Shown here piece by piece: positions 37,101 to 49,700 of a DNA stretch of 64,000 nucleotides. The translations under genes and the position numbers were made by a program. The stretch's first letter is position 1. Every line of letters starts with the position of its first letter. The notes beneath the pieces are model-generated. The model did not search any database. It saw only the letters and a list, made by a program, of their open reading frames with translations, and was not told the origin of the DNA. The stretch is from Hirudinaria manillensis (lineage: Eukaryota > Annelida > Clitellata > Hirudinida > Hirudinidae), in the NCBI GenBank assembly GCA_034509925.1, contig CM067533.1, forward strand, positions 1 to 64,000, written 5' to 3'.

Positions 37101-40100
37101 TAAAATCAAATAGAGGAGTTTGGCTCCTGCAAAAGTTGCATGAGCTATACAAGCGATAAATTAATGAATATCCCAGGGAAAGGAATTATCTGTAATTAAA
37201 CACTGAATAGCCCTATACCTAACCCTAACCCTATACCTGGCATTTGAGGGGGAGCCTGAGCTTGTCCAAAATAAGGAATCATTGCATCGTCTATTTTACT
37301 GGCCTATACAAATTAAAACAATTATATTATTTATTAATTGATATTAAATCAATTACATTTCAATAAATATATTAATTGATATTAAATCACACTTAATAAT
37401 TCAAAAGTTGCAATAATTACAAGACAAAACATAAACCTGTTCATAGGCAGCCAGAAATACTGCTTTATATTTCCTTATTTGTTCAGAGAGAACAACTAAA
37501 AATACATTCAAAATTAGGGGATAAATTAAAATTTATTAAAACAAATTATCATTAATAGTCATGAATTCTACATAAATCTATGTAAACAAATGATTCAAAA
37601 TCATGGACTATAAGAAACTTAAGAAAGGCAAATGTTTATAAATTCAATTTTGAACAAACCATCTTTATCTTTTTCCCCAAGACATATTCTGCAAGTGATC
37701 ATATATATTTTAGAGAGATAAATATCAAAATAATAGCGTACTAAGCACGTAAGACTCGTCACAAAAATATCGGATCTCAACCTCTTAAGGTCGGCCTCCA
37801 ACTCGGCTCTCAGATTTGGCTTTGACATCTCAAAACCCATGGCATCATAACCTGGTTAGGCAATTAAGAGAATGAAGAATATGTATATATATATATATAT
37901 ATATATTACTGGATATATAAATTTGATTATGTTAATTATGTGTAATGAAGAATAATAATAATTTAATTATGTTAATTACGTGCAGTTGAGTCGACATCTC
38001 CGAGAGAAATGGTAAAAAAATGTGTAATAAACTATTAATCGATATTATTTTTTTCTCGATTACAAACCGCACGCATCCTCTCTACGTACCTTCGACCAGT
38101 CCCATTCCTAGTTCGCCCGGAAGGAACTTGCCGTCTTCCCTCAGACCGACGTAGTGCCTCGACTTGATGGTCTCTATGTGTTCCGCATGAGTGGCGTCCG
38201 TTCCTGTAGGATAAGGTTCGCGAACGAAACGATGCCGGGTTCTTTCGAGAATAAACTTCGTTACCTATGCCGTGTTTTTCCATCAACGCGATGAGATCCG
38301 CCTCGGTCAACAGCGAGGGAGGAGAAGTTTCGCTTTGCATCATCTGCCAAAATAAATAAATTATCGTTCGATTAAAAACATTTTAAAATCATCGACTTCA
38401 TGCTTTGATCCATTAAAGCAAAGTAAACATACTGAAATGAGTAGCATTAACATGTCATTCATAAGACAACCCTAACCCATGTCTTATGAATGAGACGTTG
38501 TTATTATCCACGAACTCGTCATAAATTGCAAGCTAAAGCCTAGCCTAAACCTCTTTCGTGATTTACTTCGAGCCAACAGAAGGAGGATTAAGAACGAAAT
38601 TTTGCGAGCATTCGAAATATTCGGAAAGTACGGCAATTCGGTTTATGATAATAACAAAAAGCTCCAAAACCTCGATGCATTCGGGCACGAACCTCTGCCC
38701 GACGGCGAAGACGGGAACGTTCTGCAAAAGAAATAACGGGATGCAATGACGAGACGTCGCGGAATAAAAATAAACGTCATCTTCACTTTGTCCGTCCATT
38801 TGTCATAAGGATACACTTCCAAGTAGTTTTTGGCCAATATCATCAAACCCGACAAGGTGAACTGCAAAAGGAAAAAACTTCGTCACGATCTCGGTCGATT
38901 GTCATTAGAAACGGTAACGTGGCCCGTCGATTTCTCCAAAAGATCGTGGCGACGGACTCGACGACCTTTTCGTTTCTCAGATCGGCCTCGACCACCGTCT
39001 CGTGACCCCGGGCGTCCTGCGAGCAACAGGCCAAGAAGTGCCTCACGATGAACTCGTATATCGTTCTCTCGTTGCCCTTTGACATTCAAAATTCATTTAA
39101 TCACAACCAAAGACCAGAAAATTGAAATTAACAAATATTACTGAAATTAACAAATATTATTGAAAGGAATGTCTGAATAATGCTTTCATGTGTAATCAGA
39201 TATTATCAGTTATTGCACCAATTCTGAAACATTTTGTTCAATTCTAAAACATTTTATTATCTATTGCAATCATCATCCTGAAGCATCATCTAGTACATAA
39301 ATAATAATAATAATAATAATAATAATATAATGAAAAAAAAATATATAAAAGGACTTCATGAGAACAATGATCATCACCTGGAGATTATCTGTATACTTGA
39401 TGGGATGAATGGGTGGATGTGCCTGGTCGGATTTGGTGCCATTCCTAGGATTTGGTCCGCTCTCCAACAATCTCTGAGCAAAATCTATCAATGATTGCCT
39501 AAATTATTACCAAATATTTATCAGATAAATAGGTAATAAAATGATTCAATGTGCTTTATTCTTAAGGCTTCATTGTTGATCTAAAACTATGAGAATTAAG
39601 CAAATCATAAAATTACAGCAGAAAACATGTTTTTTGGCCAATTAAATGATATATAGATTCAGCCATTTCCCAAACTCGTGCTCTTTTTGCTTCTCACCTC
39701 CCCATCGTCGGTCTTGGGTCTGATGACCCACAAGTGCGACGAGGTCCAGACCCTTGGGGAAAGCGTTGGTCTCCGTACGGGGATACGAAATGTAGCCCTG
39801 AGTGTAAAGTTTCTCTGCAATCCTCATCGTCTCCTTGGCACTTATCTTGAGCTTTCGAGAGGCCAGTTTTTCGAGTTCCTTCGGATCAAAATATCGTCAA
39901 TAAAATTTGCCATAGTTTAACATTGCAAAAAGTATAAAATTATTTCAATTTGAGATTTTCCAATCGTTTTAGGATGCAATAATATCGGACGTGCGATGAC
40001 ATCAAATACGCATTAATATCGGATATGCGATGATATCAAATACGCATTAATATCGGATATGCGATGATATCAAATACGCATTAATATCTTAATATATAAT

Positions 40101-43100
40101 GCGATGATATCAAATACGCATTAATATCTTAATATATAATGCAATGATATCAGATACACATTAATATCTTAATATATAATGCGATGATATCAAATACGCA
40201 TTAATATCTTAATATATAATGCGATGATATCAAATACGCATTAATATCTTAATATATAATGCGATGATATCAGATACGCATTAATATCTTAATATATAAT
40301 GCGATGATATCAGATACACATTAATATCTTAATGTATAATGCGATGACATCTGATGAACACAAAGACATCTCGTCCGACTTACGACCGTGTCCAGAGCCA
40401 CGGGTCTCCACTTTGATTTTGGCTTGCTTCTAATATCCACGATCGTCATCAAGGGATTCTACAAAACACTCTTAGACGTGATTATTCCTTTAAAGTTTTA
40501 CTGCACGATTAAATTTACATTCGTAAACGACGCGAACGCGTGGTCGGACGCGAGAATTCGTTCCGACGAATGAGGATCGTAGTTTTACGGCGACGGCCGA
40601 GAAAAGAGTGAATCGTTAAATAAATAAATTAAATGACGACAGAAAAAACTCGGGTTTAGAGCGATCATAAGGAATTTAACGAATTACTGAAAGCGAGAGA
40701 GCGCGACCGACCTCGATGCAGACCTCGTACAACGCTCTGCAGGCCTGGTAATCGAACAACCTCTGCCTGTAAAAAAAAACAAGGACATTCGATGATGACG
40801 TCGGTGACGACGGCCACGAATTTACCTCTTCCAACCGAACTTGACTTCGCCTTCCTCCGACTGACACGTTACTGAAAATAACAAGTTATTTATAAAGTTA
40901 TATAAAATAACAAGTTATTTATAAAGTTATATAAAATAACAAGTTATTTATAAAGTTATATAAAATAAAAGTTACATAAAATAATAAGTTATTTATGCCT
41001 TCTCCTGCAGGCACCTTACTCACCTCCGATCTTCCAATACGGTTCGCATACGAACGACTCCACCTGCTTGTATCTTTCCACGACGAATCCCAAAGTCGGA
41101 AACTGGCAGCTGCCGTAGCTGATCAAAAGCTCCGACAGGACGCCGGGGAAAACTTTTTGCAACCTCAGGGTCTGGAATCTCGTGAACGCTGCACCTGACG
41201 ACAATAACGAATTGCAATAAAGACGATAATGCAAGCATCATAATGTAGTTTACAACCATATATAGTTCGATGCTCTGATCATTCAAATCCCAGTTTCTTA
41301 CAAGAGTTTCCTTAACTAATTATTTTTGCGAAGATTACATTTTTATTAGATGTAATTTACATTTTATGTGAATTAATTACATTTTTCATTTTTAGTCTAT
41401 CATTTTGAGTACATCTTGCATCCTAACGGGACGCTTTAGGCGTTTCTCCGTCCGTCGCACGTCTCGTAGGCGCGGGCCCGGCACGGAAAGCCACGCTCGA
41501 CGACGTATCTCGCGACGACGTCGCAATCCAAATTCAACGATGATTTATCAAAAAGAAATTTGAGGCAAATTATATTTTCTAAAATACACTAACCTATCCT
41601 AAGATCCAGTTCTTGCCTAACATCTACTGCATCGATAACCCTCTTGTCCGGCACCCCCAGGTTGTCGACTGCTCTCGTTACGGCACTAAAAGAAATAAAT
41701 AACGTCCATGCTCTCGAAGAGTTCAAAAAAACTCTCCAGAAATAAATCGTGCCAATAGAAATATAATAAAAATATCTTTAAAAATTAAATAATAATCAAA
41801 TATTCTAAAAATAAATTATAATGAGCTTACAGCTGAGTGATCTCAGAAAAAGTTGCTCTCAAAACTCTGATGTTTGGTTTCACTGTTTTTACCAAAAAAA
41901 ATCAATAAATGTCAAAAGAAATGTTGAATGAAGTGATGTGCATATCAAATGCCATTAGACAAAGCAGATTAGTGATGATATTACATTATCATGGTGATTT
42001 CATAAATCATTAGCAACCCACCCTTTCAATAATACAATGATCTTAGAAGGCATGTTTCATAAGTTTAAAATATCAACATTTAATTCCATCACAAAATGAC
42101 AACAAAACAATCAATAAAACTCTCGTCGACATTAATATTGGTATTTTGAGCTTAACAGGATGAAATGGAACTGTTTAATAGGTCTGCCATTAGTATAAAT
42201 CAACTATCTTCCCTCGCTTAGGGCAGTTGCAATCGCTGTTTTTGTGCCTCCGCTTGCAGAAACTCCGAGCGTTTTCCAAAACCGAACGTACGACGACTGC
42301 CACTCACCTCTGGAGCACACCTGCACGATCTCGTGTCCGATATTCTCGCCCTCCCGATCGCAATCCGTCCATATAATAAGGGTGTCACAGTTCCTGATCT
42401 CCCTTTCCAAAGTTTTCTAAGAAAATGATTAAAAGAAAATGATGGTGATCATCATCATCAAGACAAATCAGAATTTCTTCACCTTAATTGGTTCCCCATC
42501 TTGTGAACAGTTCTTGTGCAGCGGTGCATCAAAAAGTACTGCAGGATTGCAAGAATTCCTGAAAATGATGCAAACATTTTAATGTTATCGAAATGTAAAA
42601 ATTAAATACGATCTTATCGACGGCACGTTTCCACAGCTGGAATCCACCTAATGCAAGGCACGTGCGTGCTCCTCGTTTGCCTATCCTAGGGCAACGTCGA
42701 AAGCGACGAGCATCTAATTCGTTTATGTTCGCGAATTACTCGGCAATCGTTTCGGCAAGAATCCGAACGAGAAGTTCACCAGCTTTTGTATTGCACGGAA
42801 AATTCGTAGTTCAGAAGGTGACCCGACACCGACGTCATCACCATGGCGACGTCCCGGTCGAAGATCCTATAAGGGAACTCGTAGATTTTGTTGTACACAG
42901 ACAGGCCTTCACGCTGAAATTATTAAATGAATAATTAATTAATTGATATTTGTTTGTAGAAACTTGACATACAAATTAAAGCAGATTGTCTAACTGCATT
43001 CATTTTAAGGTAACCTTTGTCATTAGTTTGGGGCCATTTAAATATTAATAACATTCAAAAGCTAATAAGCATATTGAATAAAATAATTGAAATAAAAATA

Positions 43101-44005
43101 TTTCCTGCGTTACATCAAATTTTCTACACCGTATAATATTAACTGACAGCTCAAGGAAATTAAGCAAAACAGACCGGACGCCAAACACGAATTTTTAAGC
43201 TGGAGGCTTAAAGATTTCAAAATAAAATAAATATTTTAAAATAAAAAAGTATTATAATAAGAAAATTACATTCAGTAATTTAGATCATCTCTGCAGCAAG
43301 GGCAAAATAAGTAAAAAATGATGTTCAGGGGGAATTACCAAAAATTCCTTTTAGTCAATAAATAATGATATTTCATTTAATCATTATGTTTTAAGTACAT
43401 TTGGAAGTAATAGAAAGAAACAAAGCATTAACTTATTTATTTCAGGTATAAAAACATGTTCTTCTTATATTTTTTAAAATATTTACCAACATTCTAATAT
43501 CAGAAAAATGAAGTCTTTTACTTGATGATGATTGGGCAATTAAAAATAGCATTGTTATATAATAAAATAACATAATAATAAATGTACATATTACATGCCA
43601 TTCTGTTATGAGTAGGCTGCAATCTATTTAATTATAGTTAAACTTTAAATTAAATACAATAATCATATTATCAATTAAAGTAGGTACTTTTCTGTATCTC
43701 CCTTTAGACATGATTTCTGCTAGCGACTTCGCAGCATCATTCTTTTCTGCCACATTAAGAATCCTATTCATATTATTTGTGAAATTCTGAGGTCCACCAC
43801 ACAAGGATCGACTTTCAAGATTCTCTCCGTTACTTGTCGAAAAAGGTAATCTGCTGGCATCGAGTTTCCATCCACTAAGATTTCGAAAGTTTACTAACAA
43901 TAAATATTTCTCCTGGAAAGACCGATTTAAATTCACGTAACCAGTCGCAAATGTTCGTAAAGTCGAGGAACGAATGGCGCTTTCGTAAAACCCTCGCAAC
44001 AACAT
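34197..44005 (-). CDS. TOP3A: DNA topoisomerase III alpha
   Basis: Thirty phased exons give 1062 aa (human about 1001). First to last: 44005-43688, 42913-42780, 42558-42483, 42416-42308, 41882-41831, 41685-41594, 41194-41024, 40871-40826, 40766-40712, 40458-40384, 39878-39698, 39484-39378, 39076-38966, 38861-38787, 38721-38656, 38343-38265, 38203-38090, 37851-37782, 37688-37660, 37495-37437, 37303-37237, 36866-36779, 36355-36256, 35853-35667, 35511-35356, 35291-35063, 34998-34918, 34634-34510, 34439-34338, 34231-34197. This type IA enzyme relaxes DNA and, with BLM-RMI, dissolves double Holliday junctions. It has an Arg/Ser-rich N-terminal extension like a mitochondrial presequence, TOPRIM VAEKND (near 85) and TDCDREGEN (near 194), the active-site Tyr near 408 in YISYPRTET, CPSCGK-type zinc sites, two GRF fingers (KKEGPNKGRQFYGC; IKEGPNKGRVFYSC) and the terminal knuckle CGICGEEGHTRKTC. 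Confidence 0.97.
37211..37238. repeat. Telomeric motif with flanking 10-bp direct repeat at a TOP3A 5' splice site
   Basis: On +, CCCTATACCT (37211-37220) and CCCTATACCT (37229-37238) flank AACCCTAA. On the transcript strand this creates two copies of AG|GTATAGGG, 18 bases apart, at the end of exon 37303-37237. Using the farther donor would add six codons in frame (GIGLGL). Confidence 0.85.
38456..38492. repeat. Perfect 13-bp hairpin with telomeric loop
   Basis: CATTCATAAGACA (38456-38468) and its exact complement TGTCTTATGAATG (38480-38492) enclose ACCCTAACCCA. It lies within a TOP3A intron (38344-38655). Confidence 0.9.
39993..40347. repeat. 40-bp minisatellite in a TOP3A intron
   Basis: Unit GCGATGATATCAAATACGCA plus TTAATATCTTAATATATAAT is repeated about seven times from about 40067. 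Shorter 34-bp variants ending CGGATAT precede it. Copies differ at few positions. There are no spacers, so this is a tandem repeat, not an interspersed array. Confidence 0.92.
40878..40971. repeat. 29-bp tandem repeat, about three copies
   Basis: The unit ATAACAAGTTATTTATAAAG plus TTATATAAA fills most of a TOP3A intron (40872-41023). Confidence 0.85.
42914..43687. other. First TOP3A intron
   Basis: This 774-bp AT-rich intron has no recognised element. It separates the presequence/first TOPRIM exon from the rest of the enzyme. Confidence 0.6.
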
Positions 44006-46748
44006 ACCCTCTAAAAATGAATTGTTATAATAACACAAGGCGCAATATGAGTAAATATTAGCATTTTTAACAAACAATTTTACCGATAAAATTATTTTTC
44101 ATTTTCTTCGATATTTTTAACTCATCAAAAATTTGGTAAAACTTAACGTCTCATAAACCACGCCACTACCGGCCGGTCCTAAGACCCCTAAAAAAGCCTT
44201 AGTTCGCTCAGCATTTAGTCAGACATTCCTTAATTATAACAATTAGTCGGGCATTCCTCAACTTCTGTAACACCGTTTTTCCCCCAACCCTGAGAGAGAT
44301 GTGCCGTTACCTCGTCAGATAAAGCGTCCCCTTCGTTTTCAAACTCGTCCTCGCCAAAATTTCAAAAGGTACCAGCTGACATCCAACGATACCCGACCCG
44401 CCCAAAATTACCACGCAAGCCTCCCAAAAATACAAGTGGCAAAACGTCCAACCCGCAAAGGCCAACGAAAGCGAAACGACCCACGAGGTTGACTTCGACG
44501 CCCGCACACGGTCGGCTCCAGGCATTGCAACTTCAGTCCGGTTTTACTCGCGCATGCAAACACGTACATTCCCCATGCCATCAACTCCAAGTTGTATTAA
44601 TCTCGTAATGTCAAAACAAACGGACGATGTCCTCTAGCAGACACAAATGGCAGCAAACTGATAATAAGAGCATCTCTATAAATAACCACAGGACGTGGAA
44701 GACCAATCTCGAGAGGTCTTCCTACGGATTAAAGAGACGCACACCGCCGCAGGCTTCGCGAGCAAGAAAAACGAGCGGCATTGACGGCCGCGGCGATCGA
44801 ACGGACGAGCCTCGACGTTTTCCTAATCTTACCGGCTTAATTATTATTGGCTATAATAAGTGACAAACAATTAAAAGTAAAAATATCATAAAGGAATAAA
44901 AAAGGCTCATAAAACCTAACCAATAACGTTCAATTAAAATACTAAACGACGAAGAAACCGTCCCCGACGGCAAATAAACGAAAAGGATTTAATTCGGAAA
45001 TGCAGAACCTCAAGCGAACTCCGCTGTTTTCGCGTCGTCCCGGAAGCGACGAACGTCGACGAAGCCCCGACGCTCGAAGCACAAACGAACGTGGAGAAGC
45101 GGGCGAGACTCTTCGGCTTCGGGGCGTCGGAGCAAAATACGGAACGAAGGTCGGGATGGCAACGACGGGCATCTCGTTTTATCTGCATCCAGGATCGGAG
45201 GAAGATTTAATCGACAAATGCTCAACAGAGAATTTGCAACGATAGTAACATCAGCAACAGTAGCAACATTAGCAACAATAGCAAAACGGCAGCAAAAGAG
45301 TTCTATAACGACAACGACTCAACAAGAAAACGACAGCAAAAGCAACAACGGCGACAAACCCAGGAGGAAAGGCAGAACTCGAATCCAACAAAACCGACGC
45401 ACGGAAGACGCAAAACACGAAACAACGACGACCAGAAATTACAAAAAACAGAAAACATCGACTCGGACGACGTACGGAGCATCGATCGACCATTTCACCC
45501 GCGACTCTGCACCACTTAAGACACGAGTGAATGAAAGAAGCATAAAAGACAAAACGACGGTCATAGAGGCACACGAGATTGAAAACCAGGACCGTCGAAC
45601 CTCGACGTTCGTCCTCGGAGCCACAGAAATCCAGTTACAACTAAACACAGACACGTTCTCTAGCCAATAAGTCACGAGACTTACAAACGTAAAACAAGAA
45701 AAATTCACGAGGACGCAAACGCCTGCGAACATCCGAGGCGTAAGAATTCCCCGCAACCGAAACGGTCGCTTCGTCCGTAAACCCAAAACGTCGACGCACG
45801 TACATCGTCCGAAACAAAACGAACGACGGTCCGCGGCACGGCAGGAACCCGTCGCGGACGACCGAACGTCGAATCGGGTCGCGGGAACCGAGCACGAGAT
45901 CGAACGAGACGCCGGCAGGGCACGAACGACTCGCGTCGTCGGAAGACGGTCGAACGTTCGTTTATCGGGTCAGGCTAATTCCAAACAAAGACTTTTCCAA
46001 AAGCGTTGCTAGGCGATGCTCTGAAATCTGAATAACAACATAATTAATTTTTATTTACAGCGATTATTAAATTAAATATTAGTTGAAGCTTAATGTTGAC
46101 AGCTATGAAAGATCGTTTTAGGGACACGACTTTTCACGGCAACGGCACGATGAAAAGCAATCGCTGGGCAAATGCTTCCACGATTAACTAATCAATCGAT
46201 CAACCACTCGAACCGACGCAAACCAAGCGGCAACGCCCGACAGATATGTTCGTCTTTTTGTTTTTTGTAGAGTCCGTTACTTCTCGCACGAAGCCCTCGT
46301 CGTCCCGACCTCCGGCAGGACTCGGGTCGGGAAGCGACCCTCGGACGAATTAAAATTCGGTCACAATTAAATACAAAGTAAAGAACGGCACGAAGAATTA
46401 AAATTCCGTCTTCGTAAACAAAGTTTCGCTACAGTCAAATCGAACGACCGCCGCCAGAGGGAAGACCGGTCGGGATGACTTTTCCGGAGTCAAAGGTGGC
46501 GATCCTCGAGGAAGACGTCGGGAAGAACGGCTCGACCGGAACGTCTCCGACGCGACTCCGGCAGATCTCGTCGTCGAGAACCGTTCGAGGATGAACACGT
46601 AATATGGCGATGATGATGAAGACAGTCACCCCAGACCAGCAAACCAAGAGGTAGATAGAATCGACGGTTCAGCTGCAGGCGACGACAGACTAAACTTTCG
46701 AACGTGTGCCCGAATCTCTCGGGAGAACGAGGGCAGAGGCGCTCGACT
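44006..46748. other. Gene-free, A/C-rich stretch between TOP3A and PIM
   Basis: It lies upstream of TOP3A and downstream of the PIM stop. From about 44280 to 46000 the + strand is markedly A and C rich and GC is higher than in nearby introns. Long open frames occur on both strands (for example 150 codons on + at 45218-45670) but are low-complexity (Thr, Lys, Gln, Asn, Arg) with no family resemblance. Part may be a long PIM 3' UTR, which would be U/G-rich in the transcript. Confidence 0.45.
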
Positions 46749-49700
46749 CTAAGACAGGAGATCCGTCGTGAACCACACGTGATCGAGGATGCCCTCCAAA
46801 GTCGGTCTCATTTTGGGATCAAAGGTCAGGCATGACTGGATGAGGGCACAGAGTTCTGTCGAAGATGCGAGTTCGCGTAAAGTTCTCGGTCGCTCGTTTC
46901 CGATCGCAATCACTCACGGGAAGAGAGCGGCCTCCTGAAAGTGACGTCCGCGGCCACGATTTGCTCGTCCTTCTCGAAGGGGACGTCGCCGCAGACCATG
47001 TCGTACAGGAGTATGCCCAGCGACCAAACGCAAGCCGATTCCGCTTCGTACCTCTTGTCGAGAATCCACTCCGGAGGACTGTACACCCTCGTACCTGCAA
47101 AAATGAATCCTTTGGTTAACTTTCTATTGGCATCCGCTATTCAATGATCGGAACGAACGATTGGAATTAATATTCTTTCAGTGCAACATTAACTCAGCTG
47201 CAGCACCTTTTCGGAAACTCTTAGATGCAAAAAGAAATTCAATAAACTCAATGAGTTCCCAAGGGCACAAAAGAGTGATTTATGTTGTTGCTTATGTTGT
47301 CATTATTTACATTGTTTATTTATATCTTCAGATGTTTAATGATAAATAACCACAAAAAAAATCTTGAACGAACTGCAATAGAAGAGGTGGCACTACGTAA
47401 CAACCAATGTAATAAATATTTAAATTATTCTATTCAATATATTGGCATGAAGATTAAAAGACATCATTTACATTTCACAAACATCCAATGAACCCATTAC
47501 AGGGTACAAGGAGATCTAACAAAGTGCCTGAGGTAGACAATGGCATCACAGAAGGGGTTCCAGACTAGACTAAACATGAAACAGATTCCAAAATAAAATG
47601 GCTATTTTTGGCAGCACTACGACCCAGATTCACAAAGTGATCCACATAAGAGTATCTGTAATTCCTATCTTCAGTAACTCAGTCATATTATGTTTCTAAT
47701 ACTACTACTTACCATTAATTTAATCATTCCTTGCAAATCATCAAATCCAGTGGCAAGATTACAATTGGCTACCAAGACAAATTAAAACATACAAAATGAG
47801 TATTTTTACCCATCCCTGCACAAAAAGAGAAAATCTGTATTAATGAATTACCATAAACAGGTCTATCTGTGATGAAAGATTCAGAAACAATTCAGGCAGC
47901 CTACATCACATTGCTATCGAGCATAAACTGCTAACTTCATTCCTGCAGTAATATAACCAGCAAAGAAACATCAACAGATGATTTGATTGTTTGTAACATC
48001 ATCATCTTGTTATTATTTCAACACAAAAATTCAACCCCAGCATTAAATAATCAGCATCACCACCACCATCAATTACAAAGAACAAATTCTTTGGCAATTT
48101 ACTCTGGTTAATAACAACAATAAAGTCAGTCTGTCCAATAAGGGATGTGATTATGATTTAGACTAATAAGACTAATAAGCCATTGTAGGAATTTAAGACT
48201 AATAATTTATATAAACAAACTAGAAATGTATACGTTCCTACATTATTAATCTAAACTCAGGTCAGATGTTCCTATTCCTAACAAAGGCTCGACAGGCACC
48301 TTCTTTAATGATCTTTAAAATTAATTTTCTTGAACAGACTGCCACAGTAAAACCACGTCAGAAACTACGAATGAACGTAAAAAATTTCCACCGACCCTCG
48401 AAGTCCGTGTAATATCCTTCCCGGTACAGCGTTCCGGATCCGAAATCGATGAGTTTGAATTCGTTCCTCTCCAGGTCGACCATGATGTTTTCGTCCTTGA
48501 TGTCCCTGTGGACGATGCCCAGCCGCTTGAGGTCGATCGCGACGGAGACGACGGGCCCGAAGACGTCGCGCGCCTCGGACTCTCCCAGGGCGCCCCTGTC
48601 GGTCAGGTAGTCGAACATGTCGCATCCCTGGACGACGAAAGTCGACGTCAAACGATCGCCCTAACGAATTCTATCAGGAAGGAAACCGTCGACGCGACGG
48701 TATCGCGAATACCTCGGAAGGTCTTTCCATTATTATGAGGTAGCTGTCCGATCTCTCGAAGTAGTCCAAAATTTCAATCACTCCTGCAGTCCCTCGTGCC
48801 ATCTGGAGCAGCTTCACTTCCATGGGCATCGATCTTCCGTCCGGAAGCTGCATTTAACGGAAGCTGCATTTAACGGCTTCAGTTGCATCGGAACGATCGA
48901 TCGGACGAACGATGCGATCGAACACGACAAAACCCAGATATCACGATAAGAAATTACATACAATAAATAAAATTATAACAGTAAGTCGAGCAAATAAATA
49001 TATTAATGTGTACGTAAAAATGACTCGTGACCTTGCAGTCAAAACGTTACATATCAAGAATTACAAAACATCATCATCAATACAACTTCCTTTCTAATGA
49101 GTTCTAACAAAGAAAACATTTTCAAAGAAAAAGCACTATTTCACAACTACACACAACTATGTGTAACTAAATGATAATGCATTGTTACAAAATGCAGTCA
49201 AAACATTGACTTTCTTCAGTCAATGATTACATTGCCTCAACGCTTACGTTGGTCCTACTTTAAATGAACAAAATGGATGAGTGACTCCTGGGATTAGGCT
49301 GAGTATTGAATATTCTATTAATCACCACAACCCTTGTAGATCTCAAAGTTAAAAAGCAGACCTCCTGATGAAATGTTTGAGCAGAAACATATTCATTCGA
49401 TGGCACTTGAAAACGTGGCCGACAAAATGGTTACGTCTTTATCCGTATTTAATATAAATTTCACAAATGTTGATAATACATCAAAATATGCATCAAAATG
49501 TAACACCATCAACATAAACAGATTTACCAGACAAAGATTCTAAATCAAACTTTTTCTGAAAACCAAATATACTTCGACAATGTACATAAAGCAAAGAAAG
49601 CAGATTTTCATATTCTCGACGTTTCCCTAATAGGCGGACGACGCACGACATGCCAAAGCACTCTTACTCGATATAATATTGTCTATCATAAACATTGCAT

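Noticed and set aside
39993-40347. CRISPR-like array
   Set aside because: Repeat units are contiguous with no variable spacers and lie in a eukaryotic intron. The same applies to 54704-54868 and 40878-40971.
45218-45670. 150-codon open frame on + read as a gene
   Set aside because: Low-complexity Thr/Lys/Gln composition from A/C skew, no domain, no splice signals, and equally long frames on the opposite strand.
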